Shown: one piece after another, positions 45,425 through 54,859 of the stretch
Layout: every line of letters starts with the position of its first letter
How positions within the stretch are numbered: position 1 is the first letter of the stretch
NCBI RefSeq assembly: GCF_029893325.1
Contig: NZ_JARXWL010000020.1
Coordinates: forward strand, 1 to 57,845
DNA from: Enterococcus sp. PF1-24
GTDB lineage: Bacteria; Bacillota; Bacilli; Lactobacillales; Enterococcaceae
Reading direction: 5' to 3'
DNA: 57,845 bases
Made by a program: the position numbers and the translations under genes
The notes under the pieces: generated by a model
What the model was told of the DNA's origin: nothing
The model's input: only the letters and a program-made list of their open reading frames with translations
Databases searched by the model: none

Positions 45425-47080
45425 TTAATGGCGAATTTTAAATGTTTTTGGTGCTACGCGATAAATCACTACTAAGCCAATCGCAACATACAATAAGCTA
45501 ACAACTGAAACAATCACTAAATAAATCGTGCCAGCAGTTTTTATCTGCATATTTCCATAGGCAAAGCCATAAAAAATGCCAGCAATCACTTTATAGGCTG
45601 GGTTTTGCACCTCCAAATCATCTGTAAATGGCTGTAATAAATAGTAAATAAACAGCTCATGAAAAGAAAATAAGAAAGTTAAACTCACCAACAGCAATAA
45701 CAATACCGCAAAAAATGAAAGACTTAAATAAAAACCATTAGCAACGTGCAACAATAAAAAGAGACCGAAAATCCCCACAATAATAATTGAATTGTAATAA
45801 AAAATTTGTCTTAGGCGATAACCAAAACCTTTTAAAATCGTTCTTGGTTCCCGATAAAAAGGATAATATAACATCGAAACATCACAATTTACAAAAATCA
45901 TTTGAACGATTTCTTTACCGAAAGATAGGAAATACATGATTAAAAATAACGATGGCATTAAGCGCGAAGTTATTTCTTCTGTTAAAAATTGCCAACCATC
46001 CAAAATCCCTACTCCAACAATTATTAATGCTGTAACAGCAAAACCAATACCGATATATTTTAAGCGCTGATTAAAAGCCCCGCGATAGCGACTGAATAAC
46101 AAAGCATTCAAATAATCATTACCACTTAGTTTTTCAACCCGTTCGTTGTGGGTTAATGTTAAATGCTTTTGCATTTTAATCCCTTGACCGATATATTGGG
46201 CGTTATTTCGTTTAGTTGTTTCTGATTTAGAATAAGTAAAAGCGGAACGACTCACAGCTAAATCAATATATTCTTGATTGCGACGATAGTTCCAAACTAA
46301 ATAAAAAACGACCACACTTAAAAGGATTAGCAATAATAAAACTAATGGTTGTAATAATAATTGATTGTTGATTCCATCAGGCAAGAACCAATAACAAGCA
46401 ATTACAGCAGCAGTAGTGATGACGTAAAAAATGATGCCCGTCAACCAACGAAATGCTGGCTTTTTAACAAATGCTAATTGTAAACTATTCCCCAGCAACA
46501 TAAAAAGAAAATTAGCCGTTACATAACTAAAGAAAATAAAAATCATCATATGCAACGGTTTCCCGATAATAGCACCATAAATTAAAGCCGCTGGCAAATA
46601 AAACAGACCTTGCTTCCACACTTCAACAAAACGTTGCCCTAAAATAAAATGCTTTTTCGATAAAAGAAACTCTTGATAAAAAGCAATCATCTCTTTAGGC
46701 AATATCGCCCAAAACTGATTACCAAAACCGCCCATAATCGCTACTAGCATAAACCACAGCATTAAACTTCCCGGCAAAAATTCTTGCACCGCTTCACTAA
46801 AATTGCGCCCTTCATCAAAACGCCAAACCGCTAAAATATGCAAGCCAACAGTAAAAACAAGCACCAAGATTTTTTTTACAAAAGCCATCAAAAAACTAAC
46901 CAGTGTTGCCAAAATTGCAAAAGCTTGTTTAAATTCATAGGCTGCGAAAATGTCAGCCGTGATTAGATTTTTTAGCCCAGGAATTTTTCTTAAAAAATAG
47001 AAAAAACCATTAATTTTTTTATTTATGCGATACCGAAAAAATAGCCAATCTTCTCTGAGAAAACTCTGCATTTCTTTCAT
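45425..47080 (-). CDS. ABC transporter permease (large, ABC-2-like/EcsB-like)
   Basis: A 551-residue membrane protein with about ten to twelve hydrophobic segments, in two sets separated by a charged stretch near residues 275-320. It opens with a basic cytoplasmic region (REDWLFFRYRINKKINGFFY). No periplasmic domain is evident. The start lies two bases after the ATPase gene stop, so the two form one exporter. EcsB-type permeases are shorter; I cannot assign a substrate. Confidence 0.75.
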   Translation of the reverse strand: MKEMQSFLREDWLFFRYRINKKINGFFYFLRKIPGLKNLITADIFAAYEFKQAFAILATLVSFLMAFVKKILVLVFTVGLHILAVWRFDEGRNFSEAVQEFLPGSLMLWFMLVAIMGGFGNQFWAILPKEMIAFYQEFLLSKKHFILGQRFVEVWKQGLFYLPAALIYGAIIGKPLHMMIFIFFSYVTANFLFMLLGNSLQLAFVKKPAFRWLTGIIFYVITTAAVIACYWFLPDGINNQLLLQPLVLLLLILLSVVVFYLVWNYRRNQEYIDLAVSRSAFTYSKSETTKRNNAQYIGQGIKMQKHLTLTHNERVEKLSGNDYLNALLFSRYRGAFNQRLKYIGIGFAVTALIIVGVGILDGWQFLTEEITSRLMPSLFLIMYFLSFGKEIVQMIFVNCDVSMLYYPFYREPRTILKGFGYRLRQIFYYNSIIIVGIFGLFLLLHVANGFYLSLSFFAVLLLLLVSLTFLFSFHELFIYYLLQPFTDDLEVQNPAYKVIAGIFYGFAYGNMQIKTAGTIYLVIVSVVSLLYVAIGLVVIYRVAPKTFKIRH

Positions 47081-47082
47081 GC

Positions 47083-47790
47083 TTAGTCTCCTTTCTCAGT
47101 TAATAATTGCACAACTTCTTCTTCAAAATTCTTATCATGAATTTTATCAGCTAAGACGCCTTGTAATTTGCCTTTATTTAATAAGACGACTTCATCACAT
47201 AAATCTTGTGCTAATTGTAAAATATGTGTAGAAAAAATGACAACTGAATATTCTTTCATCCCTAAAATCAATTCTTTCATTTCATGGGCCGCCACTACGT
47301 CAAATGAAGTTAATGGTTCATCTAATAGCAAAACGGGTGGTCTTACCATTAAAGAAACTAACATCTGAACTTTATTTTGCATCCCGTGAGAGAAATCTTT
47401 TAACAAACGATGTTGGTCTTCTTGCTTAATCCCTACGGAAGATAAATACTCTTCAGGTGTTTTTTCATCAAGGATACGTGCTTTGTTAACATCAATAAAA
47501 AATCTAACAAATTCATAGGCCGTCATAAACATCGGTACATGAGGCGAAGTATAAACAAAGCCAATTTCCGTATCGGCATAATTCAATTCTTTTTGTGAAT
47601 CACTCACTAAGGCAATTTCGCCACTATCAATCGCTAAATTTTTTGAAATACAATTAAATAATGTCGTTTTCCCCGCACCGTTGCGCCCCAGCAAACCGTA
47701 GATTTTACCTTTTTCAAAATGAAAACTAGCATCATCAATAATCGTTTTTTCATCAAACTTCTTGCTTACATGCTCCAATACTAAGTCCAT
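47083..47790 (-). CDS. ABC transporter ATP-binding protein
   Basis: A 235-residue ATPase with Walker A GLLGRNGAGKTTLFN, a signature region FSHGMQNKVQMLVSLM, Walker B LLLDEPLTSFDV and a switch histidine in FSTHILQLAQDLCD. The signature is FSHGM in place of LSGGQ, seen in ABC-2 type exporters. ATG at 47790 follows AAGG. It is coupled to the permease downstream. Confidence 0.9.
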   Translation of the reverse strand: MDLVLEHVSKKFDEKTIIDDASFHFEKGKIYGLLGRNGAGKTTLFNCISKNLAIDSGEIALVSDSQKELNYADTEIGFVYTSPHVPMFMTAYEFVRFFIDVNKARILDEKTPEEYLSSVGIKQEDQHRLLKDFSHGMQNKVQMLVSLMVRPPVLLLDEPLTSFDVVAAHEMKELILGMKEYSVVIFSTHILQLAQDLCDEVVLLNKGKLQGVLADKIHDKNFEEEVVQLLTEKGD

Positions 47791-47837
47791 AACCAACCTT
47801 CTTTTCTTGAGAAATTTTAGTTTCTATTTACTAAAAG

Positions 47838-47870
47838 CTAGAAATCAGCCTTCGCCAATTTCTAGCTTAA
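47838..47870 (-). terminator. Terminator after asnS
   Basis: Stem AAGCTAGAAAT/ATTTCTAGCTT with a 12-base loop between asnS and the ABC ATPase gene. The T-run is short. Confidence 0.6.
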
Positions 47871-47881
47871 AATTTTATCTT

Positions 47882-49180
47882 TTATGGATAAATACGGTTT
47901 AATAAACGTGGGAATGGAATTGCTTCACGTACGTGTTCAATCCCTGTTAACCAAGTGACCGTCCGCTCTAAACCTAAACCGAAGCCAGCGTGAGGAACAC
48001 TACCATATTTACGTAAATCTAAATACCATGAATATTCATTTTCATCTAAGCCATGAGCTTTGATTTGTTCTAATAAATAATCAAAATCAACCGCCCGCTC
48101 AGAACCACCAATGATTTCCCCATAACCTTCAGGGGCAATCATATCTGCACAAATGACAACATCATCGCGTGTTGGATGTGGTTTCATGTAGAAAGGTTTA
48201 ATCGCTTTTGGATAATTTAAGATGAAAACGGGTTGCTCAAATGAGTTAGCGATAAAGGTTTCATGTGGTGAACCAAAATCATCACCCCATTGAATATCAT
48301 CAAAACCATTTTTTTGCAACAACTCAACTGCTTCATCATAACTAATCCGCGGAAACGGTAATTTAGTATATTTTTTCAAAAGTTCAACATCTCTACCTAA
48401 AACATCTAAAGCATACTCGCAATTATCAATGACGCTTTGTACTAAAAAGGCCACATATTGTTCTTGCACTTCTAAGCTTTCTTCTTGGTGCATAAAAGCC
48501 ATTTCAGGTTCAATCATCCAAAATTCAATTAAATGACGACGTGTTTTTGATTTTTCAGCCCGGAAAGTTGGACCAAAAGAGAAAACTTTGCCGAAAGCCA
48601 TCGCAGCAGCTTCCATATATAATTGACCACTTTGTGATAAATAAGCTTTTTGATCAAAATAATTAGTTTCAAATAAATCGGTTGTACCTTCTGGTGCAGA
48701 ACCAGTTAAAATCGGCGGATCAATTTTAACAAAATTATTTTTATTGAAAAATTCATAAGTAGCCCGAATAATTTCGTTACGCACTTGCATAATTGCGTGC
48801 TGACGAGAAGAACGCAACCATAAATGACGATGATCCATTAAGAAATCAGTACCGTGTTCTTTTGGGGTAATTGGATATTCATGACTTTCGCCAATTACTT
48901 CAAGGGCGGTTACGCCAATTTCATAACCAAATTTTGAACGGCTATCTTCACGAATTTGGCCAGTAATCAAAACAGATGTTTCTTGTGTTAAGTTTTTCGC
49001 TAATTGGAAAACTTCTTCAGGTACTTCACTTTTCACGACAATTCCTTGAAAATAAGCAGTCCCATCTCTAAGTTGTAAAAAAGCAATTTTGCCGCTAGAG
49101 CGTTTGTTGGCTACCCAAGCACCAATTTGAACAATTTCACCTACGTGATTTTTTGCTTCAATAATTTGAATTTGTTCCAC
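47882..49180 (-). CDS. asnS: Asparaginyl-tRNA synthetase
   Basis: A class IIb synthetase of 432 residues. An N-terminal OB-fold binds the anticodon ([20 protein letters not shown]). The catalytic core has [20 protein letters not shown] (motif 2), EMAFMHQEE, and [15 protein letters not shown] (motif 3). The start is placed at GTG 49180 ([14 protein letters not shown]), seven to eight bases after GAGGAG; the upstream ATG would add a 16-residue extension not seen in the family. It follows aspB, as in Bacillus. Confidence 0.95.
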   Translation of the reverse strand: MEQIQIIEAKNHVGEIVQIGAWVANKRSSGKIAFLQLRDGTAYFQGIVVKSEVPEEVFQLAKNLTQETSVLITGQIREDSRSKFGYEIGVTALEVIGESHEYPITPKEHGTDFLMDHRHLWLRSSRQHAIMQVRNEIIRATYEFFNKNNFVKIDPPILTGSAPEGTTDLFETNYFDQKAYLSQSGQLYMEAAAMAFGKVFSFGPTFRAEKSKTRRHLIEFWMIEPEMAFMHQEESLEVQEQYVAFLVQSVIDNCEYALDVLGRDVELLKKYTKLPFPRISYDEAVELLQKNGFDDIQWGDDFGSPHETFIANSFEQPVFILNYPKAIKPFYMKPHPTRDDVVICADMIAPEGYGEIIGGSERAVDFDYLLEQIKAHGLDENEYSWYLDLRKYGSVPHAGFGLGLERTVTWLTGIEHVREAIPFPRLLNRIYP

Positions 49181-49220
49181 TGTTGACTCTCCTCTTACTT
49201 GTAATAATGTTTTCTGCCCC

Positions 49221-49249
49221 ATTATCACATTCTTTTATTAGTTAAGCAA
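49221..49249 (-). promoter_or_regulatory. Possible promoter of asnS
   Basis: TTGCTT (49244-49249), a 17-bp spacer and GATAAT (49221-49226) on the minus strand, in the gap between aspB and asnS. Confidence 0.4.
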
Positions 49250-49295
49250 GTTTGCCTACAACCAATTATCCCGAATTAGCTTGACTTCTAATAAA

Positions 49296-50489
49296 TTATT
49301 TTGCTGCACTCTTAGCTTCAATAAAATCAGCAATTCTCTGAATCGCGGCTTTTAAAGTCTCTAAATCTGCTGCATAGCTGATACGCACGTTTTCTGGTGC
49401 CCCAAAGCCTTCACCAGTCACTAAGGCTACATGGGCTTCTTCCAATAAATCATCCACCCATTTAGTAACATTATCATAACCACAAATCGCTAAAGTTTCT
49501 TTTACATTAGGAAACAGATAAAAAGCACCTTGTGGTTTGACTAACTTCACGCCTGGTAAAGCAGCCACTAACGGATACACTTCATCTAAGCGGGCTTCAA
49601 AAGCTTGCCGCATTTCTTCGACAGTTTCTTGTGTGCCAGTCAGCCCTTCTAAAGCTGCATATTGACTTACAGCAGCTGGGTTGCTGGTTGATTGTGAAGC
49701 AATATCAATCATCGCTTTGATGATTTCGCTATCGCCAATCGCATAACCAATCCGCCAGCCAGTCATGGCATAAGATTTTGAAGCACCGTTAATAATAATC
49801 GTTTGTTTGCGAATTTCTTCAGAAACTGTCGCAATCGGAGTAAATTGATGACCATGATAAACCAAACGTCCATAAATATCGTCAGCAACAATTAAAATAT
49901 TATTGGCAACTGCCCAATTACCAATGGCTAGCAATTCTTCTTTGGTATAAATCATACCTGTTGGATTAGATGGTGAATTTAAAATAATCGCTTTGGTCTT
50001 TTCAGAACGAGCAGCTTCTAATTGTGCCACGGTCGCTTTAAAGTGATCTTCTTCTTTACAAGTTACAAAAACTGGTGTGCCATCGGCTAATTTCACTTGC
50101 TCAGCATAACTCACCCAATAAGGCAAAGGAATAATGACTTCATCCCCTTGATCTAAAATTGCTTGGAATAAATTGTAAAGCGCTGATTTCGCCCCATCAG
50201 TGATAATCACTTGGCTCATCTCATAAGTTAAACCATAATAAGTTTCAATGTGCTCAACAACCGCTTGTCGCAACTCCGGAATCCCAGCAGATGGTGTATA
50301 GTAGCTGGCTTTACCAGATTGAATCGCCTGAATGGCTGCCTCTTGAATATTTTTAGGTGTTACAAAATCAGGTTCTCCGACAGTTAAACTTAATACATCA
50401 ATGCCTTTAGCTTTTAAAGCTTTCGCTTTAGCCGCTGCTGCAAGTGTTACTGATGGCTCTAATCTTTCAGCCCGTTTCGAAAGTTTCAT
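49296..50489 (-). CDS. aspB: Aspartate aminotransferase (fold type I)
   Basis: A PLP enzyme of 397 residues interconverting aspartate and oxaloacetate. VLSLTVGEPDFVTP is N-terminal. LNSPSNPTGMIYTKEEL binds PLP, and INGASKSYAMTGWRIGYAIG holds the Schiff-base lysine. The final NVRISYAADLETL has the substrate arginine. ATG at 50489 fits AAGGAG; an upstream start six codons earlier overlaps it. It lies between ypmB and asnS, the dinG-ypmB-aspB-asnS order known in Bacillus. Confidence 0.94.
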   Translation of the reverse strand: MKLSKRAERLEPSVTLAAAAKAKALKAKGIDVLSLTVGEPDFVTPKNIQEAAIQAIQSGKASYYTPSAGIPELRQAVVEHIETYYGLTYEMSQVIITDGAKSALYNLFQAILDQGDEVIIPLPYWVSYAEQVKLADGTPVFVTCKEEDHFKATVAQLEAARSEKTKAIILNSPSNPTGMIYTKEELLAIGNWAVANNILIVADDIYGRLVYHGHQFTPIATVSEEIRKQTIIINGASKSYAMTGWRIGYAIGDSEIIKAMIDIASQSTSNPAAVSQYAALEGLTGTQETVEEMRQAFEARLDEVYPLVAALPGVKLVKPQGAFYLFPNVKETLAICGYDNVTKWVDDLLEEAHVALVTGEGFGAPENVRISYAADLETLKAAIQRIADFIEAKSAAK

Positions 50490-50513
50490 CCTACATAACT
50501 CCTTCATTTTTTT

Positions 50514-51017
50514 CTAAATATTAGCAACTACCTTCACTTCTTTACCAGTTTCAAAAGAAAATAGATAGTATGTTAATTCCTCACTTTGTTCGTCTTGTCC
50601 GACAACTTCCCAAATGACTTGGTCTTCGTAAAAACCAATCCCGATTTTTTTAATCATTGGGTCGTTATAATCTTCTCGCACAATCGCTCGGATTGCTGGT
50701 TCATTTAAACCATCTTGTTGAGAGACCACTTCGATTTCTTGACCATCTTGAGCAATCACAACAATGATATCTTCCCCAGCGCCAGTCTCGCCAGAAACGC
50801 TAAAATAAGTTTTATGGCCATTGAACCAATAAAAATTCTCTACCGTCTCTAAGTCCGCATATTCTTCGGCAATTGCGATGGCTTCTCGTTTCGCTTGGCG
50901 GGTTGGACGTGTTGTTCGATAAAGCAACATCCCGACTGCTATCGCTATCATCACAACGCCAATTGAAGCCGCTAATAAAATAATTGAGATTTTCTCTTTT
51001 TTCACTTGTTTTTCCAA
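50514..51017 (-). CDS. ypmB: YpmB-like membrane-anchored PepSY-domain protein
   Basis: A 167-residue protein with an N-terminal membrane anchor (ISIILLAASIGVVMIAIAVGM, about 10-30) and an exterior domain with two PepSY-like repeats: AIAIAEEYADLETVENFYWF, then AIRAIVREDYNDPMIKKIGI. Position between dinG and aspB matches ypmB of Bacillus. The function is unknown; PepSY domains often inhibit or sense peptidases. Confidence 0.78.
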   Translation of the reverse strand: MEKQVKKEKISIILLAASIGVVMIAIAVGMLLYRTTRPTRQAKREAIAIAEEYADLETVENFYWFNGHKTYFSVSGETGAGEDIIVVIAQDGQEIEVVSQQDGLNEPAIRAIVREDYNDPMIKKIGIGFYEDQVIWEVVGQDEQSEELTYYLFSFETGKEVKVVANI

Positions 51018-51101
51018 AAGAAAAGCCCCTAACTCAGTTTAATGTATTATTTTTCTCTCTACTATGTTTCATTTACTAGAGAAAGATTTTGATTAGTATT
51101 C

Positions 51102-51110
51102 ATTATAGCA
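51102..51110 (-). promoter_or_regulatory. Extended -10 promoter of ypmB-aspB
   Basis: TGCTATAAT on the minus strand, with no clear -35, about 85 bases before ypmB. Confidence 0.5.
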
Positions 51111-51127
51111 GATTCCGCAAGAGAGAT

Positions 51128-53917
51128 TTAGTCTTCTTGCGGATTTTTTGTTAAAAATTTTTGTGTTTCTTCCAAAATTTCGGTTAAAGGAGCTTCTTGA
51201 ATCGCTAAACTTTCAGGAAAAGCCTTTAATAATTGGCGACTGTAGCTAGCGGTAATCAGGCGGCGATCCAAAACAATCATGACACCTTGATCATTTTTTG
51301 AACGAATTAAACGCCCTAGCGCCTGCCGTAAACGCATCGCAGCTTTAGGAATCGCTTCTTGATAAAAAGTATTAACGCCCTGCTCCTCTAAATAATGATA
51401 GTAGGCTTTAACAAAAGGCCGTTGTGGATTTTCAAATGGCAGACGAGTTACCACTAATAACTGTAAAGTATCTCCTGGTAAATCAATGCCTTCCCAAAAG
51501 CTATCAGCCCCTAACAAAACTGCATTATCAGATAAAAAGAAACGTTTTAAAAGTTTCTCACGCCCACCACTAATGCCTTGCGCTAACAGTTCTCTGCCTT
51601 CATCAAGCATCTCACTATGTAAAGCATAAAAAACTTTTTGCAGTACATCATGAGCCGTAAATAAAACTAAAAGTCGGCGGTTTTCTTGTTTAATAATTTC
51701 TTTCAAATTAGCAATAATCTCTTGATTATACTGAGCAGGCGTTACTTTCCCCACGTCTACCCCTTCATCTAAAACAAATAATTTCACTTGTTTTTCAAAA
51801 TCATAAGGATTCGCTAACACTTTAACTTTGGTTTCAGGGATTCCCCAACGCTGTGGGAAATAATGACGATTGTTGCCGATTTTCATAGTCCCACCCAAAA
51901 AAAGCACTTTGGGATAACGCTGATACCAAGTCGTTTTCTCTAATAAGGCCCCTTGAAAATCAATGGTAAACAAGACTAAATCTTCTTTTTTCGGGTCATA
52001 ATAATAGCAATGAACAATTTGCGGTTGCCAATTTTGCGTCCAAGCTTCAAAAATTCGTTGATATTTTTCCGTAAAGGCAAACAATTGAAAGAGTTCCCCG
52101 TACAAACGAGCTTCATAAGCTTGCCAGCTCCCTAAAGTCGTTAATAACTCTTGATGAATCTCCCGTTGTAAAGTCAGTAAATCACTATAAAGCAACAAAA
52201 TTTGCTGCAACTTCGCAAAACCAAAAGCTGAAAGACTTTCAATTTGTTGCTTTTCAAACATTCCTTCTACCCGTTGATAATTGCTATTTTTTTCTTTTGG
52301 CAATAACTTAATCAGTTGTGGGAAAAAATCTTGTTGTTCTTCTAATAAATCTTCTAAAATTCGCTGTAATAAAGCCAGTTCTCTTGAAAGATTTTGATTA
52401 CTTTGACAAACTCCTTGCAATTCTTCAAAAATTTGTTCTGCTGCTAAAACTTGTTGAATTTTCTTTTGAAAAGCATTAACTGAAAATTGCTCTTGGCTGA
52501 TTTTTTCTAATTGCGTATGTAAATGATGAGCTTCATCAATCAGTAAATAATCACTGGCTGGCAATTGCACTGTTTCCCGCACGCTTTCTTGCGCCAAATA
52601 AGCATGATTGACAATTAAAAAATTACTCTGTTGCATTTTCCGCTGTAAATGCAATAAGAAATCCGCTTGATAAAAGGGTTGGTTTTCAGATAAGTAGTTG
52701 CTCCCTTGATGACAAACTTCTTGCCAAAATACATGGGATAAATTGGTCATTTGCAATTCATCAAAATCACCAGTCGTCGTTTCCGTCAACCAAACTAACA
52801 CCGCCATTTGATATAAGGCATACTGTTTTTGCTGCACTGGGGCAGCTAAACTATGATAGAAACGTTGCAAATCCAAATAATGCCGTGAACTTTTAACTAA
52901 AGTGGCTTGAATTTTTTTATCTAAAACTTGATTTAATAAAGGAATATCCTTATTTAAAATTTGTTGCTGTAAAACAATTGAAGCGGTACTAATAATCGCA
53001 GGCTTTTCCGGTGTAGCTAAATAGCTTAATGGCAACAAATAGCCAATCGTTTTACCTAAGCCCGTAGCTGCTTCAATCACCAAATTTTTATCAGGACTGG
53101 TGGTATAATGCTTATAAACTAAGTTCATCAATTGATTTTGCTCTTTACGAACTTCTAAATTCTCTTTAAAAACTTTCTTTTTCGCCGCGGCTGCTTTAGG
53201 ATATTTTTTTTCAGAATAATAATCTTCCTGATATAAAGTCACTTCTTTTTTTCTAAGAGCGATACCGGCAATCACTTGCAAATTATCAGCTAAAGGTTGT
53301 GGCTCTTGCCGCATTTCCTCTAAATTTTGCAAAATAAACTGGCTAGTTTCCATCCCCGTCAAATTGCTTAATTCGGCGATTTTCTCTAAAGTAATTAATG
53401 GTAAAGCCCGCATGCGTTTTTGAATCAGTAATAAAAGCTCGGCAGTTACTTCGGCGTCGCTATCGGCTTGATGAGGATTATCGTGAACTAAGCCTAAAGA
53501 TTCTGCCAAATCCCCTAAACGAAAACTCATTTCCGTTGGTAAAAAAATCTGCGCTAACTCCACTGTATCAATCCCGGCAATTGTCAATGCCGGAACACCA
53601 CAGCGTTGCAACTCGTGATTCAAAAATTTATAGTCAAAATAAATATTGTGGGCCACAAAAATCGTGTCCGCTAATAAATTGTAAATCGTCAAAGCAACAT
53701 CTTCAAAATAAGGCGCTTTTTGTACCCGTCCATTTGAAATACCTGTTAAACTTTGGATTTGTTTAGAAATCATTTGATTGGGATTAATATCAGTTGCAAA
53801 ACGCGTAACGATTTCGTCGTTTTCTACTAATACACAGCCAAATTGAATGATGCGATCTTTTTTCGGATCAGTTCCAGTCGTTTCAATATCCACAACTGCA
53901 TATGTAGTCTTTTTCAT
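51128..53917 (-). CDS. dinG: DinG-family exonuclease-helicase
   Basis: A 929-residue fusion typical of Firmicutes. An N-terminal DEDDh 3'-5' exonuclease (about 1-165, starting YAVVDIETTGTDPKKD) is joined to an XPD/DinG-like superfamily 2 helicase. Helicase motifs are EAATGLGKTIGYLLPLSYL (Walker A), LLIDEAHHLHTQ (DEAH), LGADSFWEGIDLPGDTL and ALGRLIRSKNDQG. The cysteines of an iron-sulphur cluster seen in E. coli DinG are not evident, as in other Gram-positive forms. It heads the region upstream of ypmB-aspB-asnS. Confidence 0.95.
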   Translation of the reverse strand: MKKTTYAVVDIETTGTDPKKDRIIQFGCVLVENDEIVTRFATDINPNQMISKQIQSLTGISNGRVQKAPYFEDVALTIYNLLADTIFVAHNIYFDYKFLNHELQRCGVPALTIAGIDTVELAQIFLPTEMSFRLGDLAESLGLVHDNPHQADSDAEVTAELLLLIQKRMRALPLITLEKIAELSNLTGMETSQFILQNLEEMRQEPQPLADNLQVIAGIALRKKEVTLYQEDYYSEKKYPKAAAAKKKVFKENLEVRKEQNQLMNLVYKHYTTSPDKNLVIEAATGLGKTIGYLLPLSYLATPEKPAIISTASIVLQQQILNKDIPLLNQVLDKKIQATLVKSSRHYLDLQRFYHSLAAPVQQKQYALYQMAVLVWLTETTTGDFDELQMTNLSHVFWQEVCHQGSNYLSENQPFYQADFLLHLQRKMQQSNFLIVNHAYLAQESVRETVQLPASDYLLIDEAHHLHTQLEKISQEQFSVNAFQKKIQQVLAAEQIFEELQGVCQSNQNLSRELALLQRILEDLLEEQQDFFPQLIKLLPKEKNSNYQRVEGMFEKQQIESLSAFGFAKLQQILLLYSDLLTLQREIHQELLTTLGSWQAYEARLYGELFQLFAFTEKYQRIFEAWTQNWQPQIVHCYYYDPKKEDLVLFTIDFQGALLEKTTWYQRYPKVLFLGGTMKIGNNRHYFPQRWGIPETKVKVLANPYDFEKQVKLFVLDEGVDVGKVTPAQYNQEIIANLKEIIKQENRRLLVLFTAHDVLQKVFYALHSEMLDEGRELLAQGISGGREKLLKRFFLSDNAVLLGADSFWEGIDLPGDTLQLLVVTRLPFENPQRPFVKAYYHYLEEQGVNTFYQEAIPKAAMRLRQALGRLIRSKNDQGVMIVLDRRLITASYSRQLLKAFPESLAIQEAPLTEILEETQKFLTKNPQED

Positions 53918-54437
53918 AAAGCTCCTCTCGTTTCACATTTTTTCACTGTTTCTCAAAATTATACTACAAAAAGATATCTAGTTGAACTTTATTAAAGAAA
54001 AATATCGTTAAATCGCAATGCGTAATGAACTCGTGTAGTAAGACAACACAAAAAAACCACCACAATTAGATGTGGTGGAAATGAAGGTTGTTATTTACTC
54101 TTGGTAGGAGTAAGTATGAAAAACCAATTCGGGATAATTGGCATACATCAATAATAACGCATTCTCTTTTATTTTACATGAGTAACTCGTAGCGATTTGC
54201 TAAGATTTTTATTAGAAAACTTAACGTTTGATTTAATAAATGAGCAATCTTTTTAATTTTTTAGAAAAGGGCTTACACTGCTATTAATAGAAAAGTCGAC
54301 CAAATTCCTTTTTCCCAGTAAAAAAACACATATCTTTTACAATAAAAAGCTAGTTTATCCCTTGATATTTCAAATATTTTCCCAAGAAATCCTTTTCAAA
54401 AAAAATATGATTTGCACTAGCTATTCCTTTTAGGGTA
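53918..54437. other. Non-coding interval upstream of dinG and the cold-shock gene
   Basis: About 520 bp between divergent genes. It has three hairpins in a row (54057-54078, 54096-54114 and 54125-54142) and AT-rich DNA beyond. A 12-codon plus-strand frame (MKNQFGIIGIHQ at 54117, behind TAGGAG) is the only coding signal and is too short to trust. The minus strand could carry a small structured RNA ending at 54050. Confidence 0.45.
54050..54078 (-). terminator. Terminator of an unidentified minus-strand transcript
   Basis: An 8-bp stem CCACCACA/TGTGGTGG (54057-54064 with 54071-54078) followed by seven T on the minus strand. No minus-strand gene lies upstream, so it may end a small RNA. Confidence 0.65.
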
Positions 54438-54446
54438 TGTTACAAT
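54438..54446 (+). promoter_or_regulatory. Extended -10 promoter of the cold-shock gene
   Basis: TGTTACAAT gives TGN plus TACAAT. The resulting 5' untranslated region is about 100 bases, typical of cold-shock genes with an RNA thermosensor-like leader. Confidence 0.5.
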
Positions 54447-54551
54447 CTTAATTGTAGTTTCTGTTCGGTAATGTGGTAGCTTGTTTCAGATAAACATCTT
54501 CCTATTCACCAATAAGTAATTGCAAAAACATTTTCTAGGAGGATTTTTATT

Positions 54552-54752
54552 ATGGAAACAGGTACAGTAAAATGGTTTAACGCAGACAAAGGTTTTGGAT
54601 TTATCACAGCAGAAAGCGGAAACGATGTATTCGTACATTTCTCAGCTATCCAAGGTGACGGCTTCAAAACTTTAGAAGAAGGCCAAGCAGTAACTTTTGA
54701 TGTTGAAGATGGTCAACGTGGCCCTCAAGCAACTAACGTTAACAAAGCTTAA
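54552..54752 (+). CDS. csp: Cold-shock protein (CspA family)
   Basis: A 66-residue single OB-fold protein that binds RNA and single-stranded DNA and melts mRNA structure. RNP1 is KGFGFITAE and RNP2 is VFVHFSAIQ, with [18 protein letters not shown] at the start. AGGAGG lies nine bases upstream of the ATG. It has a long leader and its own terminator. Which paralogue this is (CspA, B or C) cannot be told. Confidence 0.97.
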   Translation: METGTVKWFNADKGFGFITAESGNDVFVHFSAIQGDGFKTLEEGQAVTFDVEDGQRGPQATNVNKA

Positions 54753-54772
54753 TTAACTTAATTAGTCTGTTA

Positions 54773-54801
54773 AAGGACTGGCAATTGCCAGTCCTTTTTT
54801 T
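54773..54801 (+). terminator. Terminator of the cold-shock gene
   Basis: A near-uninterrupted 12-bp palindrome AAGGACTGGC/GCCAGTCCTT, then seven T. Confidence 0.93.
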
Positions 54802-54816
54802 GCGAACTTTTTTATA

Positions 54817-54852
54817 CAAAAAAGGATACTACCTTTGCGATAGTATCCTTTT
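54817..54852 (-). terminator. Terminator of the basic unknown gene
   Basis: Stem AAGGATACTA/TAGTATCCTT with a T-run on the minus strand, just past the stop at 54860. Confidence 0.88.
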
Positions 54853-54859
54853 GAAATTA

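Noticed and set aside
51114-51146. Terminator at the dinG stop codon
   Set aside because: The CCGCAAGA/TCTTGCGG stem overlaps the dinG stop, but the T-run is on the plus side, opposite to dinG, so it does not look like the dinG terminator.
54050-54160. Fst/Ldr-type toxin-antitoxin locus
   Set aside because: A terminator and short open frames suggested it, but neither strand has the hydrophobic toxin with the typical Pro-containing membrane helix and charged tail.
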